From: Paramoeba atlantica
Lineage: Eukaryota; Discosea
Direction: 5' to 3'
Assembly (NCBI GenBank): GCA_977017575.1
Contig: CDRNVI010000051.1
Span: 1-64,000 of the forward strand
Length of the DNA: 64,000 bases
Shown one piece after another: positions 19,133 through 29,858 of this stretch; positions within the stretch are counted from its first letter, which is position 1; each line of letters opens with the position of its first letter. The notes under the pieces were generated by a model that saw nothing but the letters and a program-made list of their open reading frames with translations, was not told the DNA's origin and did no database searches. The translations under genes were made by a program, and so were the position numbers.

Positions 19133-19305
19133 CCCACAGAGGGGTGTCATGACCCGGCATTTCTGTATTCCCGATCTTGGTGATTGCTAACGGTGTAATG
19201 TCATCCTCACAAAGAGGCATCATGACATGCTATGTTTGTAGCATTGCAAGTGTATCATCCCCACAAAGGGGCGTCATGGCCCCATATGTTTGGTACGTAT
19301 CTGGG
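19133..19305 (+). repeat. three imperfect tandem units
   Basis: Three blocks starting at about 19133, 19207 and 19258 share cacaRaggggYgtcatgacc followed by a tatgtttg-like segment, spaced 50-75 bp. Function unknown. Confidence 0.5.
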
Positions 19306-19568
19306 TCAAACAAAAAGTTAGTATGACTGTATTATACCAGCGTGTACAAGTAACTACGTATAGCATACGAGTACTACTACAGTAGTATGAGTATAGTAAT
19401 ATGAGAGACACTACAGATACCGCCAAAGCTAATAACATATCCGCCATAAAACAATGAAATAAAATTTCAAAAATAACTGTGTTTTTAAAATGGCAATAAC
19501 ATTCATGGGAAGACTCAAAAGTAGTAACTCATAGTAATTACTAGTTAGGGTATGACTACTACTACTAC

Positions 19569-19885
19569 CGTATACCCCCCCCAGTAAGGTACCCCCCCAG
19601 TAAGAGAGATTTGGCCCTTTTTGGGCTGATCCCCAGTAAGAGAGATTTGGCTCGGGAGCCCCACAGGGGGCGTATAGGGGGTAGGGGGTGGGTGTCTGCA
19701 TGTTGGGGGCCTCGGGTGTAACCCAAATAAGCGTTTTAACACGTTTTCAGAAGAAAAAATAGAAACAAATAGTCAAAAAAGTAGGGAGAAAAGAGGAAAC
19801 TGGCCAAAAAAGCATACCCCCCCAGTAAGAGAGATTTGGCCATTTCGACCCAAAACCCATTCTCTTACTGGGGGGGGGTATACAG
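19569..19885. mobile_element. short TIR element G with iterated ends
   Basis: Left end TATACCCCCCCCCAGTAAG and right end the complement (cttactgggggggggtata). The core CCCCAGTAAGAGAGATTTGG occurs two more times inside the left end and once near the right half. TA flanks fit a Tc1/mariner-type target. No transposase. A related end is at 62745-62775. Confidence 0.65.
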
Positions 19886-19903
19886 TAGTATACGAGTATG
19901 CAC

Positions 19904-20658
19904 ATACAGGGGTGTAAATTTGGATGTGGGGGGGGTCTAAAATTTATAAAAATTGGCCAATTTCGGAAAATAATAGCGCATTCGAGAGCTCTCGAACAGG
20001 GCTCATGAACGTAACATGACCGAACTAGGCACAAGGGGGTATTACCCCCTAGACAAAGAACCCCCAAATGCTATTTGCAACTTTCTAAAGCAATAGCAAA
20101 TATCAAAAAATATATATTAATAATTGCCATTATCGTCGTTTTATCTCAATTACAATACGGCATCGCTTTCGAAAGCTCTGCATGGCATTTTCAGGGGCCT
20201 TGAAACGATGCTTCGATCGCAATGATCAAATCTGCGCGATTCCGAGGGGCTCAACCATTTTTGAAGTCGCCCACTATGGAAAATAAATTTTTAGAGCGAA
20301 AAAGATTGTGTTGTTTCGTAATCGGCAACAAGAACCATGCACCAGCTTGCTTTTACGTGCCCAGGCGAAGAATAAGCCCTTTCGTAGTCTTTGTGTTCGG
20401 GCGATCGCCCACAACTCCGTCTTTGTTGCATGAATCAGGGGAGAAATCAGAAAACCTGTGAAAAATGCAAGATTTTGTCTCCCAAAAAAATGAGTTTTTT
20501 ATGTGCACTTGAAAATCTAATTAACGCAGATGCCGTACATGCATGTTCATGAGCCCTGTTCGAGGGCTCTCGAATGCGCTATTATTTTCCAAAATTCGCC
20601 AAGTTTTACAAATTTTAGACGCCCCCACATCCAAATTTACACCCCTTTACATGTACAT
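19904..20658. mobile_element. TIR element H with ~110-bp inverted ends
   Basis: The left arm starts CAGGGGTGTAAATTTGGATG at about 19907 and runs to about 20020. The right arm is its complement at about 20545-20655. Both arms contain aataatagcgcattcgagag. Only a short plus-strand frame of unknown nature (20222-20461) lies between. Fragments of the arm recur at 26234-26325 and 57205-57243. Confidence 0.7.
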
Positions 20659-20684
20659 GTATAAGTGCTCAGTACAAGTAATAC

Positions 20685-21281
20685 TTGTATGTATCCATAC
20701 TTAGTATGGACATACCCAGTGAAGCAGATCGGCGTATCTATGAAACACTGCATACTTTGTGGTCAACATCTTTTGCTACTGACAATTACTGCGAAATGAC
20801 CTCAAAATTGTTAATTCCTACGGACCAGTGCACTTTTTTTAAGAAGCTCTGTTCCCTGAAGCGCAAGGGCATACATGTCGGAAGTATACTGGTACGTTGC
20901 TTACCAGGTGCTATCCAATACGGTAAACGCGTAGTCAACGATGAAGATATTTTTGAAAAAGTTGCCTCTATGGCAAGAAACGGAAAAACTACCGAAGGCG
21001 TAAAAAATTTAAAAATAGAACTTGCGTCCGCAGCTTTATTATTTACTTACTTTAATTCACGAAACGTAACTGATGAGATGCACGTCGCTCTATGAGATGC
21101 CGTACCTGAGATTGAAGCAGACTCTAAAAACATGGAAACGAAGGAACCCACGGAAGAAAAACCCGAACATGAATTTTCCTCTGCGCAGAAGCGCCTAAAG
21201 GACATCCAGGATCAGGTTCGGCTGTACCCATCCTCGTTGTGGAGAACTGGTCCACAAATGCCTTTCAAACGTGGGGTTTAA
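20685..21281 (+). pseudogene. unrecognised interrupted ORF
   Basis: A mostly open frame of about 198 codons, MYVSILSMDIPSEADRRIYE to the end RTGPQMPFKRGV, with helical, charged composition throughout (KRLKDIQDQVRLY near the C-terminus). I recognise no domain. The frame is broken, so it is probably a decayed gene of an element. It lies between element H and a repeat shared with 35470-35575. Confidence 0.4.
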
Positions 21282-21329
21282 AATACCGGTGAAAAGGACA
21301 TACTTTTGTACCAACTCTTCCGACTGACT

Positions 21330-21545
21330 GAAAACGATTTGGTGAAAGTGAAGCATTATTTCTTATAAAAAATGCATTTTTTTGTAATTTTTTTTATGTG
21401 CTCTAAATGTTGCCTACCATCTTTTCCGTGCATTGAAATTGTTTTTCTGACATTTTTTTGCATACAGCTGCACTTTTTCGCCGTGAAGGTACGCTTGGTA
21501 GTGGGGAAGAAGCGCTAGATAATCGGCTGAAGTTCGCCGTAGAAA
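21330..21545 (+). repeat. repeat shared with 32.4 kb and 35.5 kb
   Basis: The segment ggtgaaagtgaagcattatt at 21338 matches the ends of element M (32413-32787). The segment 21420-21535 (gcatacagctgcactttttc, gataatcggctgaagttc) matches 35470-35575 in reverse. It is probably a composite relic. Confidence 0.5.
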
Positions 21546-21821
21546 ATGTAAAAAGATATCTTATTTATTAAAGAATATGGACGTATACAAAATGCTATAG
21601 ATGTATACAAAATACGGAAACAAAATTTTCTGTTGGAGTTTCTTAGATTCTAAAATTCTTAATTCTAAAATCACACTTATTCTGAAAGATATTTAAGAAA
21701 CTGCGACAATTTCCGCCATACATGCCGAACAACCAGCCCTCCGCTTCGGACGTCACGCGCCAACTGACTCTGTTGACCTCGAACTTTGACGCAAATGCTG
21801 GACAAATATAAGTTATATATA

Positions 21822-21866
21822 TACATATATATAAGTTAATATATACAGTTTCTGTACCTTGTTGGT
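21822..21866 (+). other. spliced-leader-like motif
   Basis: The sequence TACAGTTTCTGTAC (21844-21857) followed by cttgttg|gt resembles the 3' end of euglenozoan spliced-leader exons (CAGTTTCTGTACTTTATTG then GT), with tatataagt upstream as in trypanosomatid leaders. The following bases do not look like a normal SL intron. It could be a decayed SL-derived sequence or coincidence. Confidence 0.3.
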
Positions 21867-21889
21867 ACTTTTTCCTTAGTTAATCCTTT

Positions 21890-22395
21890 CTTTCCCCGGC
21901 AACGGGCATACTCTTACTGTATTTTTATGCCCGTTGCCGGCCGGCACTAAGGTCGGAACTGTCCCTCTTGTCGCTGAAGCAGGGGACGCGCTTTCACCCC
22001 TTCACCCCTCCCCGACTCACTCCCCTGGAGTGAGTGTGCTTCCCACTCTCGGCTTTTTTCGATTTGTCTTTTTCCTCTCCGAGAGGGCCATGCGTCACGG
22101 TGGCCTCCCTTGAGGACCACTAGACGTGTCCTCCGCCGACGAGACTCGGTTCTCTGCACCTGGCGGTCGCCCAGCTCTCCGCACCTCGGCTCTGTCGCAG
22201 CTCTCTGCACCCGGATTGCCCCCGAAACTGTAATATGGGGATTACGCATCCGGCTCTCTGCACCTGCACATGACAACCGAGCTCTCTGCACCTGGGACGC
22301 CAGCTCTCCGCACCCGCACACCTCCGGCGAGGACGAAACCTCACATGATCCACCCGTCGTATGCGGGATAAGGACATGGTGAGTAAATCTCTGCA
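21890..22395 (+). repeat. repeat C copy 2, uninterrupted
   Basis: Same order as copy 1: hairpin ccggcaacgggcat with its complement, ctctcYgcacc iterations, end at aaatctctgcact. It lacks SINE insertions and so shows the empty target sites. It directly precedes the fossil retroelement at 22.4 kb. Confidence 0.7.
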
Positions 22396-24400
22396 CTATA
22401 AGTGCATGATAAAACAATCTGCAAGAGGAAATGTTGCACCTTCGATCGCAGATAGGCCGGTTAGATAGAATGGAAGGCGATTTATACCGGTTAAACACTG
22501 AAAATAAGGAAGCGCTCCAAATGATAGCGCGATCCGCGGTTTCTCATTCCTCGTATGACCTTTCCATTCACGATCTGCCCCAAGAACATGTCTTAGAACC
22601 GGAAAATTGGAAACCTGAACACTACTGCTCCGACAACTTGCGGCGACAGCCCATTCAGCGCATCGAACACGAGGTGAGAAAACTTTTGGAAACTCAGCGG
22701 ACCCGACCGCGGTGCCGGGGGATGCGATCGGACTCAAAGATGCATTGGACACAATTCAGAGTCACCTGGAATGCTGTGACGAATTGGTAAAACGAAACCA
22801 GGAGGTACCGATGAATACTGTCGCCAGCAACGGAGTTCTGGTAAAGCAATCGGCTCTATCGTAGCATTGGGTGCTCGTTTCTCAAAAGGGTGTCTCTTAG
22901 ATTCTTTGGAGAAAGTGTACTCGTACACGAATTCAGATTTACAGCGAAAGGCAAATCGAGCTGCGTGGACGAACACTGGCTTTACTCACACTTTTCTTGC
23001 TGAGACAGAAAATGGTCGAACTGCATGGACTCGGCGATACGAGCTTTTCAATTATCATAATTTTGTGGATGAGGAGGAGGAGTCCTCTGATATTGAGGGA
23101 GAAAACACTTTTGCTGCGATTCCAGATGAGCTGGATAGCATTAATGAATTGGGAACACAAATACTATCTATCTCAGATAAATTCAAAGAAAGTTATAATT
23201 ATTATTATTTATGAGAGGCGCAGTATACTGTCCCCCCGTTTAAGCGCACCTCGTTTTCCGTGAAAAGTGCGCTTAAACGGGGGGTCTGCATCTGTACATA
23301 AAAAAGAGAGCTGTGTATACCGAGCGGAAGAAATTTTCCACGAGAAGTCTTCTCCTGGAACGCAGGAGATCATGAAAAGGCTGTGGAAGAGATTCGCAAG
23401 TTTCGCAGAACGAGTCCACATCCAGAGATATGTGCTAGAGGAAGAGAATATGCTCGCGGCGTTTGCTCTCCATTTACACAATCAAGAGAGCGTAAAAGGA
23501 CAAACAGTGGTACAATATCTCTGCCATTTGGTGAACGAGTATTCTCTCTTGGGCGTAGAGCTGGATTTGGATCAGATAGAGGCGTTGAAAACGGCTATGA
23601 TGAGATGAGCCACTTCCGTTATAAAGGCGAATCCTATGTCCTACGAACAGGTAATTCAATTTTTGAGACAACCACAGTTAACGGCAATATAAAAAACGTT
23701 CTTCATGGTATATTGGCTTAGCGTGTACTAAGGGCACGCTGGTTTATGGAGGCGAATCCAAATTTCTTGCCCATTTTTTAGAAGACTTACTCAAAGTGAA
23801 ATTATTTTACCCTTCCCGTGTCGAAAAGTAAAAATATGGATGCCGGCGTTTCTCGTCCCAAACGAACCTTGCGGGCAATACTGAACGCGATTCCTTTGAA
23901 TGAAGTACAGGAAATGGTACCAGGACGTTTGGATCTCCCGCGGCTAGCCGATATTGAAGCAATGGTTCGGAAAAATAGTTTCTTTTGCGAGACAGACGGA
24001 AAAAGCTGGTACAACCAGCTTTCCCTTCCACTGTCGGCGTTGCCTTATTTCGCTATTCGTGTTTGTGGTCGAACTTATGCTTGGGCTACTTTACCAATGG
24101 GTTGGAAGAGTTCGGTTAAGATTACGCATGCTGGTACATCAGTTCTCCATCACTTACCGAATTCCGAAAGTGCATCCTTGATGTTTATTGATAACGGGTA
24201 CCGGTTTTCCTACTCACAACAAGACTTGCACGCCGATCTAAAGGGAGTTTTGGAAAAAGAATTCGAGCGTTTGGAGCAGTCCAACTAAAAGAAGATTGTG
24301 AAAAAGAGTGGAAAGAGGTATTCATTCAACCTGTTCTGCCTTGTAAAGGTCAACCAAAGACAGATAAAATCGAAACCATGTATACCGCAGCGGCGTGATC
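22396..24400 (+). mobile_element. fossil tyrosine-recombinase retroelement (DIRS/VIPER/TATE-like)
   Basis: Parts in order: a coiled-coil, gag-like region (about 22431-23214); a region like the N-terminal core-binding part of tyrosine recombinases (about 23340-23610); and a reverse transcriptase region (about 23820-24290) with the LPMGW motif typical of DIRS-type RTs. Gag, recombinase, RT is the order of trypanosomatid VIPER/TATE elements. It is broken in several places (roughly five or more) and clearly old. Repeat C at 21890-22395 may be its left terminal repeat. Confidence 0.6.
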
Positions 24401-24429
24401 CGCATGACACAGTAATGAATAGAAGGCTC

Positions 24430-24770
24430 ATTGGGATGAAGAGCCTGACGTGGACCATGGGTTCCCGTTTTCAGATATACATTACATTTCTCCATTGTAC
24501 TTGCAAACCGTGGTATTTGAACGATGGGATTCTGGGGGGAAAGGCTCAAGATATGGAAAGGCTCAGATGAGCTTTGGACATCACCGAAAAAGTCAGCTCA
24601 CAGTGGGGCATTTGCCTAAACGTGAACAAATGTGAGGCGATCACTCATCCTGAATGCGCTAAATACCTGGAAAGCTTCAACAACATACAGGCCACTCAGA
24701 ATACGAGCGAGGAGAATTTTTCAATTCTAGGTAGCACTGTCGGAACGACTGATTTATATAAACGGCGTTA
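24430..24770 (+). pseudogene. LINE-type reverse transcriptase fragment
   Basis: The reading YLNDGILGGKAQDMERL followed by SQWGICLNVNKCEAITHPE and FSILGSTVG is the palm and thumb of a LINE RT of the Y.DG type. It is truncated on both sides and broken within. It differs from LINE-1 and LINE-2 of this window. Confidence 0.5.
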
Positions 24771-25405
24771 CAGATTAACATGCCGGGGGGTCATGTTATG
24801 GTGTTACAGGCATGTTAAATTTTTGGGTTTCCGTTCGAAAAAAAAGAAAGCAATCGACACAAAAAAGATTATTTTACGTATGTGTGCTCTCAAAGCACTA
24901 AATCCGAAAATTGCGTATGGGAAATCACACAGGCTGTTGCGACTTCAGGGGGAACAAAAGAGTATGCAGCACCGAGAACAGATATACTGTATGTATGCTT
25001 ATGATCCGTTTCTCCGAAACGGAAGAAGGACCCTAAGCGCTACATGTCGACGGCACGCTTCCAGTGGCGCTTTCCAGGGTAGTTTGGCAGGCGCCCGTTT
25101 CAGGAAGTAAGGCAGTTTGCTTGGCTCCGAATAAAAGGAACTACACTGCTATGGAATAAAAGGAACTACACTGCTATGGCACTGATCCGACACAGAAAAA
25201 GGAACACAGTATTATCCTAAAGAGAGACTTAAATCAAATAAAGATAAAGGGAACAAGAGGAAACCGCAGTGTACCAGAAAAAAAGGTCGGATTTGCCGAG
25301 CAAATCGGAGTGGGTGGCATGTTATAGGACCCTGTTTCACTATAACATGCCGGGGGGCATGTTACGGTGCTACAGGCATGTTAACCCGTGCCCTCGTTTA
25401 TAGAA
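24769..25405. mobile_element. TIR element T, copy 1
   Basis: Left end aacggcgttacagattaacatgcc, given here in part, and right end gcatgttaacccgtgccctc. The core aacatgcc...ggcatgtt recurs two to three times in each end. TA flanks on both sides. The interior shares caatcgacacaaaaa with copy 2 at 37.9 kb and includes a short R1 piece (24885-24945). No transposase. Confidence 0.65.
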
Positions 25406-26230
25406 TTTCTCCGCGAACACTCCTTGCTGTCTGCTGAAGAATCACTGACTGCGATCGAATACGGTACCCATCCTAGTTACAGTATCTATCGCTACTTTTC
25501 GGGAACAGGTGGCAGATAAGTAGGGGGCGGATAGGGGTGTGGCAGATAACTGGGGGGGGGGCTGTCACCAAAAAATAGAAAGAGCAAAGAGCTACAAAAA
25601 GAGGCATATTTAACCCCTAAAAGATTTCTGTCCACCAGGTTTTCCTTCTTTTCTTCCTGCGCACGACCATTCACTTTCAAACAGAAAAGAAAGGAAATTA
25701 AATTTCCGGTTTGCTTTATGAAAAAGATGACAAAAAAGTGACAGTTAACTAGCAGGGGGATGACGTATGAGAGAACTAGGGGGGGTACATCACTTAAATA
25801 AAAACAGAAAACTTTTTATTTTCAAGGGACTAAAAACAGCGGGAACGTCTAGATCTCAAAATTTTGAACTTTGAAAAAATCTCAGTTATTTTCAGAAACC
25901 ATTATTTTAAAACCCGTGAAGCATCCACAATATGCACTCTTCTTTTCTACGATGATTCTACAACCTTTTCTAAAGTTTTTTAACGTATTATCAAATTTAT
26001 CTTTGTCTTTTGCCTGAAGTTTATCGTAAAAAAGATGAATCGCTCCACCCAGAGTTTTACAGTTCCCTAGTGGACCCAAACACTTTGGTACGTCCTGGAA
26101 TAAAACTGTGTTTTCTCGAAGTCTGTGGGAAAAATTAAATTTGCCATATTTTCACAAGAAAAAAACTATCTTTTTTGTCACCGGATTAAATCGTTCAAGT
26201 CGAGCGTTCCGAACACGCCAAAGACATACA
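25406..26230. other. spacer with element-J-like ends and a short ORF
   Basis: The blocks ggcagataagtagggggcgg (25510), gcagataactgggggg and gagaactagggggggtaca (25780) belong to the AACTAGGGG transposon-end family but do not form a clear pair. A minus-strand frame at 25882-26100 (GNCKTLGGAIHLFYDKLQAK) is of unknown origin. Confidence 0.4.
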
Positions 26231-26233
26231 ACT

Positions 26234-26325
26234 CTGCGAGAGCTCTCCAATGCGCTATTATTTTCCAAAATTGGACAATTTTTATAAATACCCCCCAGAT
26301 GGAAGGTTTCACTCCTGTATTCGTT
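26234..26325 (-). repeat. element H arm fragment
   Basis: The segment gagagctctccaatgcgcta to ataccccccagatgg corresponds to one arm of element H. The rest is missing. Confidence 0.5.
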
Positions 26326-26354
26326 GGGAGGGTTATAACTACTTTGGTAGGATA

Positions 26355-27165
26355 ACTAATTATTGCGGTGGTTGTATAACTGCCGCTCTACCCTCGATTA
26401 TTGAAAAAAAAGTGAACAAAAACAGTGAAAATATAAAGAGGAACACAGTACTATAATAGAAGAAAAAAATATAAAAGGGGGCTCCGGTGGTCCAAAACAG
26501 AAAAAAAAATTGAAAAAAATGGGGGGCCCATCGGAGGGTCCATGGGGGGTTCTTTTCGAAATCGAGCGCTGGGAAGTGGTAGAGTATGCCGCGGCGATAA
26601 TTTTCCATCCCCACCACCTGGGGGTACCCCCCCTTGTACGCGCGGGAGGGGCCCGACAAGGTCAAAATTTCCTAAATTTTTGAGATGACCAAAAAAAAAT
26701 ATTAGACCCAAAAAAAAGTAAGATTACTGTTTTTCTAAAATCGACTCCTAAAACGTATTTTGAGAGTTTGGAACATCAGCTACCATTATACGACGTTTTT
26801 TTCGCCAGATGCGCCTCCTACTCATTATGGTAGGGCATCATAAACGTCCCGAATTTGGGGTAAACATTCACAATCGTCGCCTAAAATTTGGGCTTTTTCA
26901 CCACAAAAAAATGGAATGGAGTCGCATTCTCTATCCAATACGTTCTGTAGCCTCGAATACATGCGTACGAGTGATTTCCCACTCGAATTTAGTGCTCTGA
27001 GAGAAAAAATACGCAAAAATCACCCCATTGTTACCTAAACATCGGCTATTTTTGTCTCAAATCCTTCCCTTTTCGTCACCGTCTCAGGCCAATTTTCTTT
27101 TTTAGGCACTTCGTTAAACGCGGTGGTAGTTTTCAACGCGAAGCGCGCAGCATGAGTCACTTCTA
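26355..27165 (-). repeat. R1 repeat, near full-length, reverse orientation
   Basis: Runs from attgcggtggttgtataactg through ggctccggtggtcc and gggaagtggtagagtatgcc to ttttttaggcacttcgttaa. It is the mirror of 8307-9190, confirming both element ends. Confidence 0.75.
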
Positions 27166-27705
27166 AGAGGGTTGAAACCTATGAAATGCAAAACCTGGCA
27201 AAACCCGCATATTCCTCATTGGCGTGGAGAAGAAAAGTACGTTGTCAAAAATAGTGAAGAACGTATTTGGTGTCCATCGTGCGCTGCAAAGCACTTTCGA
27301 GCCAGAAAAAATAAAATTAAAAAAAAAAAAACTTTTCAATATAAACCCACAGAAAGGGTAGTCGAGGGTTTGGCGCACATTTTCCACCCCCGTACTCGGG
27401 GACGACTCCCCCTGGTATCAACAGGATGGGGCCGCCAAGTTCGGGTTTTTCTGAAAAGAAAATTGAAAAGCAAGTCAACTTGGCGAACAACATGGCTTAA
27501 AAAATAGAATTTAAAATCGTTTCACCTATAGTAGTTTGAGAGTTTGGGACCTATACTAGCTTTCTACGCCATTGTTTTCACGAGATACCCCTTCTTGAAG
27601 CCGAAGTAGGTGTCCTGGTAAAACTTGGCAAAACCCGGCAAAACTTAACAGGTTTCAACCCTCTAAGTTGAAAACAACCACCGCGTTTAACGAGGAGCCT
27701 AATTA
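27098..27705. repeat. R1 hairpin block split by element D
   Basis: The hairpin block (cttcgttaaacgcggtgg ... ccaccgcgtttaacga) is contiguous in 29041-29145 and 45206-45308. Here it is opened at cttctaag by an insertion of about 490 bp. Its second half resumes at 27660. Confidence 0.65.
27171..27662. mobile_element. TIR element D
   Basis: Ends AGGGTTGAAACCT and AGGTTTCAACCCT, inserted in the R1 hairpin with the direct repeat ctaag on both sides. Repeats of ggcaaaaccc lie near each end. The interior resembles an R1 variant. No transposase. Another end of this family is at 40915 (agagggttgaaactagag). Confidence 0.65.
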
Positions 27706-27771
27706 TTATTTTCTCACAAAACATTCCTAAGCATGAACGTTACTTACCATACCCCGTTACTCAGTCAGAAA

Positions 27772-28617
27772 CTATGGCATCGGAGCTGAAAAATAGGATA
27801 CAAGTACAAGAAAGAGGATAAATATAATTAGGAGTGGCATCAGCACATAAAAATGTACATGTAAATTTATTTGATAGATCACATTTATAAGATGGACCAA
27901 ACTCACTAGGAGTGGTGTAATAGTAGGTGCGTGTAGAACTAATAAAGTAAAATAAAAATTACATAAGGGAACGACAATGAAATGCAAATAACGACGGAAA
28001 GCTTGAAAGTACGACAAAAATGAATCAGGAATGTGCCACGTTCTTGGGTAGTCAAAGTTGCGCACTGATCCTGTTAATTCGGGGTTACCTAGTATATTAA
28101 GATATGAATCGGTCTGGTAGAGAGGCGTACCCACAAGATTTGAGAGATCAACGTGACCACTAAAGCGGCATCTCGACAGATTGAGTTCGATCAATGCTGC
28201 AGGCAAAATTTCGAAACGTAAGTCCCCACTAAACAAATTTACTTGAATGTACATGTACCCTAAGCCAAGAGGTAATGCTGAAAAATCCACAGGGCCACTC
28301 AGCATATTATTAATCAGGTCTATGAAAAACAGAGATTGTGGTAAATATTTCCAATGCGGTGTTCCACATAGTGATCGATCATGCCACCTAATGCGAATAA
28401 CTTCACCCTCACCATTACACTCCACTCCATACCATTCACATGCAGACGTTTCAGTACTCCATGAAAGGTCTGGGTTTTCGATGTCACAGATAAACTTGGC
28501 AAGTTCATATTCCTGAGGGAGAAATGTGCCTCTCACCTTACTCGCACATGAAGCAGGGGATGAGGAGAAGTCCGTGCCTTCGCAAAATAAGAGGCAAGGA
28601 ATTCCGAAAAGCATCAT
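27772..28617 (-). CDS. LRR protein 2 with hydrophobic C-terminal tail
   Basis: 281 codons. Motifs: KVRG (27-30), LPQEYELAKFI (33-43), cap CEWYGVEC (60-67), then about four LP-type repeats (91-190). Residues 211-278 are strongly hydrophobic (FIVVPLCNFYFTLLVL, LMPLLIIFILFLVLVSYF), with room for two or three membrane helices. No other family member here has such a tail, so it may be a gained or read-through 3' end. The first 20 residues are weakly hydrophobic. Role unknown; probably ligand recognition at a membrane. Confidence 0.8.
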   Translation of the reverse strand: MMLFGIPCLLFCEGTDFSSSPASCASKVRGTFLPQEYELAKFICDIENPDLSWSTETSACEWYGVECNGEGEVIRIRWHDRSLCGTPHWKYLPQSLFFIDLINNMLSGPVDFSALPLGLGYMYIQVNLFSGDLRFEILPAALIELNLSRCRFSGHVDLSNLVGTPLYQTDSYLNILGNPELTGSVRNFDYPRTWHIPDSFLSYFQAFRRYLHFIVVPLCNFYFTLLVLHAPTITPLLVSLVHLINVIYQINLHVHFYVLMPLLIIFILFLVLVSYFSAPMP

Positions 28618-28714
28618 GAAAGTATGAGTGCTATTATCAATTTACCACGCTATAGGAGATTGTATATGAAGTACCAGAGTAAAGTGTGTAAGCAGACAAA
28701 TACCTTTTATTAAA

Positions 28715-29145
28715 AAAGATAAAAGGGGGCCCCGGTGGTCAAAAAACTGAAAAAAGAATTCAAAAAAAGGGGCTGTTCATGGTGGGATCCAGGGGGGGGT
28801 CCAGGGGGGGTCCAGAGGGGGGTCCAGAGGGGGGTCCAGGGGGGGCATACGTCGTTTTCTGAAATTTTCAAAAAATTGATTTCCGAAATCGAGCGCGGGG
28901 AAGTGGTAGAGCATGCCGCGGCGATGATTTTCCACCCCCATATTTGGGGTGACCCCCTGGTATGCGCAGGAGGGGGCAAAATCGGGCAGTTTCACCCAGA
29001 AAAATACTTTATTCATGATCTTTTGGGAATTTTTCATTTTTAGTCGCTTCGTTAAGTGCGGAGGTAGTTTTCAACGCGAAGCGCGCAGTATAAGTGACTT
29101 CTAAGGTGAAAGCAACCACCGCTTTTAACGAAGCGACTAAAAAAG
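28715..29145 (-). repeat. R1 copy, partial, with hairpin block
   Basis: From gggggccccggtggtc through an iterated ccagggggggt block (28795-28845) and gggaagtggtagagcatgcc to the hairpin at 29041-29145. The distal third of R1 is missing. Confidence 0.65.
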
Positions 29146-29186
29146 AAAAATATAAACTACAGGTGGAGATATATTTACGGAAATAT

Positions 29187-29573
29187 TTATTTGCGGATAA
29201 AGGATAAGAAGTTGGCGATTTTATCTTTACATAGATCATCCGTAAATAAATCCGCTTGTAGATAAGTTTTTTTCATCTTGCCTACATGTAACTTAATCTG
29301 ATTGTTAAGTTTTGTAGGAACCCCAAATTCGAAGATATTGTTTTCGGGATTGTACGGGAGAATACATCAATGTAGTTGCGATGGAGAAAACTACGCGCGG
29401 TCTGCAACACTTTCTATTTCCTCGGAAGAAAAATGAATTTGTTTTGGAATCTAAGTTCATATGCTCTGCCGCCGCCGCAGCTACTTGTTTTTGAATACCA
29501 GGGGAATATAAACGTTTATATAAAAAGTGAAAAAACGTTTTTATCCTTAAATAGATTATCCGCAAATAAATGA
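29187..29573. mobile_element. short TIR element K
   Basis: Ends ATTTATTTGCGGATAA (29188) and TTATCCGCAAATAAAT (29558-29573), with ggataaaggataag and ttatccttaaatag repeating the core inward. No coding capacity. Confidence 0.5.
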
Positions 29574-29858
29574 GGGGCTGCGGGTGGTGTTTTGGTGCGG
29601 TTTCGGTATGGTTTCGGTACGGTTAAGAGTACCTGAGAAGGTGAAGGATGAGAAGCTTAGAAGCGGTGGGGAGGACAACAGCGGATGTAGAACATAGATC
29701 CAAAGTTTCATGCATATTTAGACTGTTTTTTTCTGCAAAAATGTTGCTACTGAGCACAAAAAAATGATACTGTTACAAAGAATACTGTCACAAAGAATAC
29801 TGTTACAAAGCAATCTTTTACGAAATTGTTGTTGTATGGGTTGTCTTAACGAGATAAT
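29573..29858. other. element L end and spacer
   Basis: tgaggggctgcgggtgg at 29573 matches the ends of element L (58442-59110). Three close repeats of aagaatactgt(t/c)acaa occur at 29775-29815. No gene. Confidence 0.4.

Noticed and set aside
19133-19305. CRISPR-like array
   Set aside because: The three units are imperfect, unequally spaced and in eukaryote-like DNA. No cas genes are present.
22120-22382. Arg/Glu-rich minus frames in repeat C
   Set aside because: They follow from the ctctcYgcacc iterations and occur in all frames; no coding signal.
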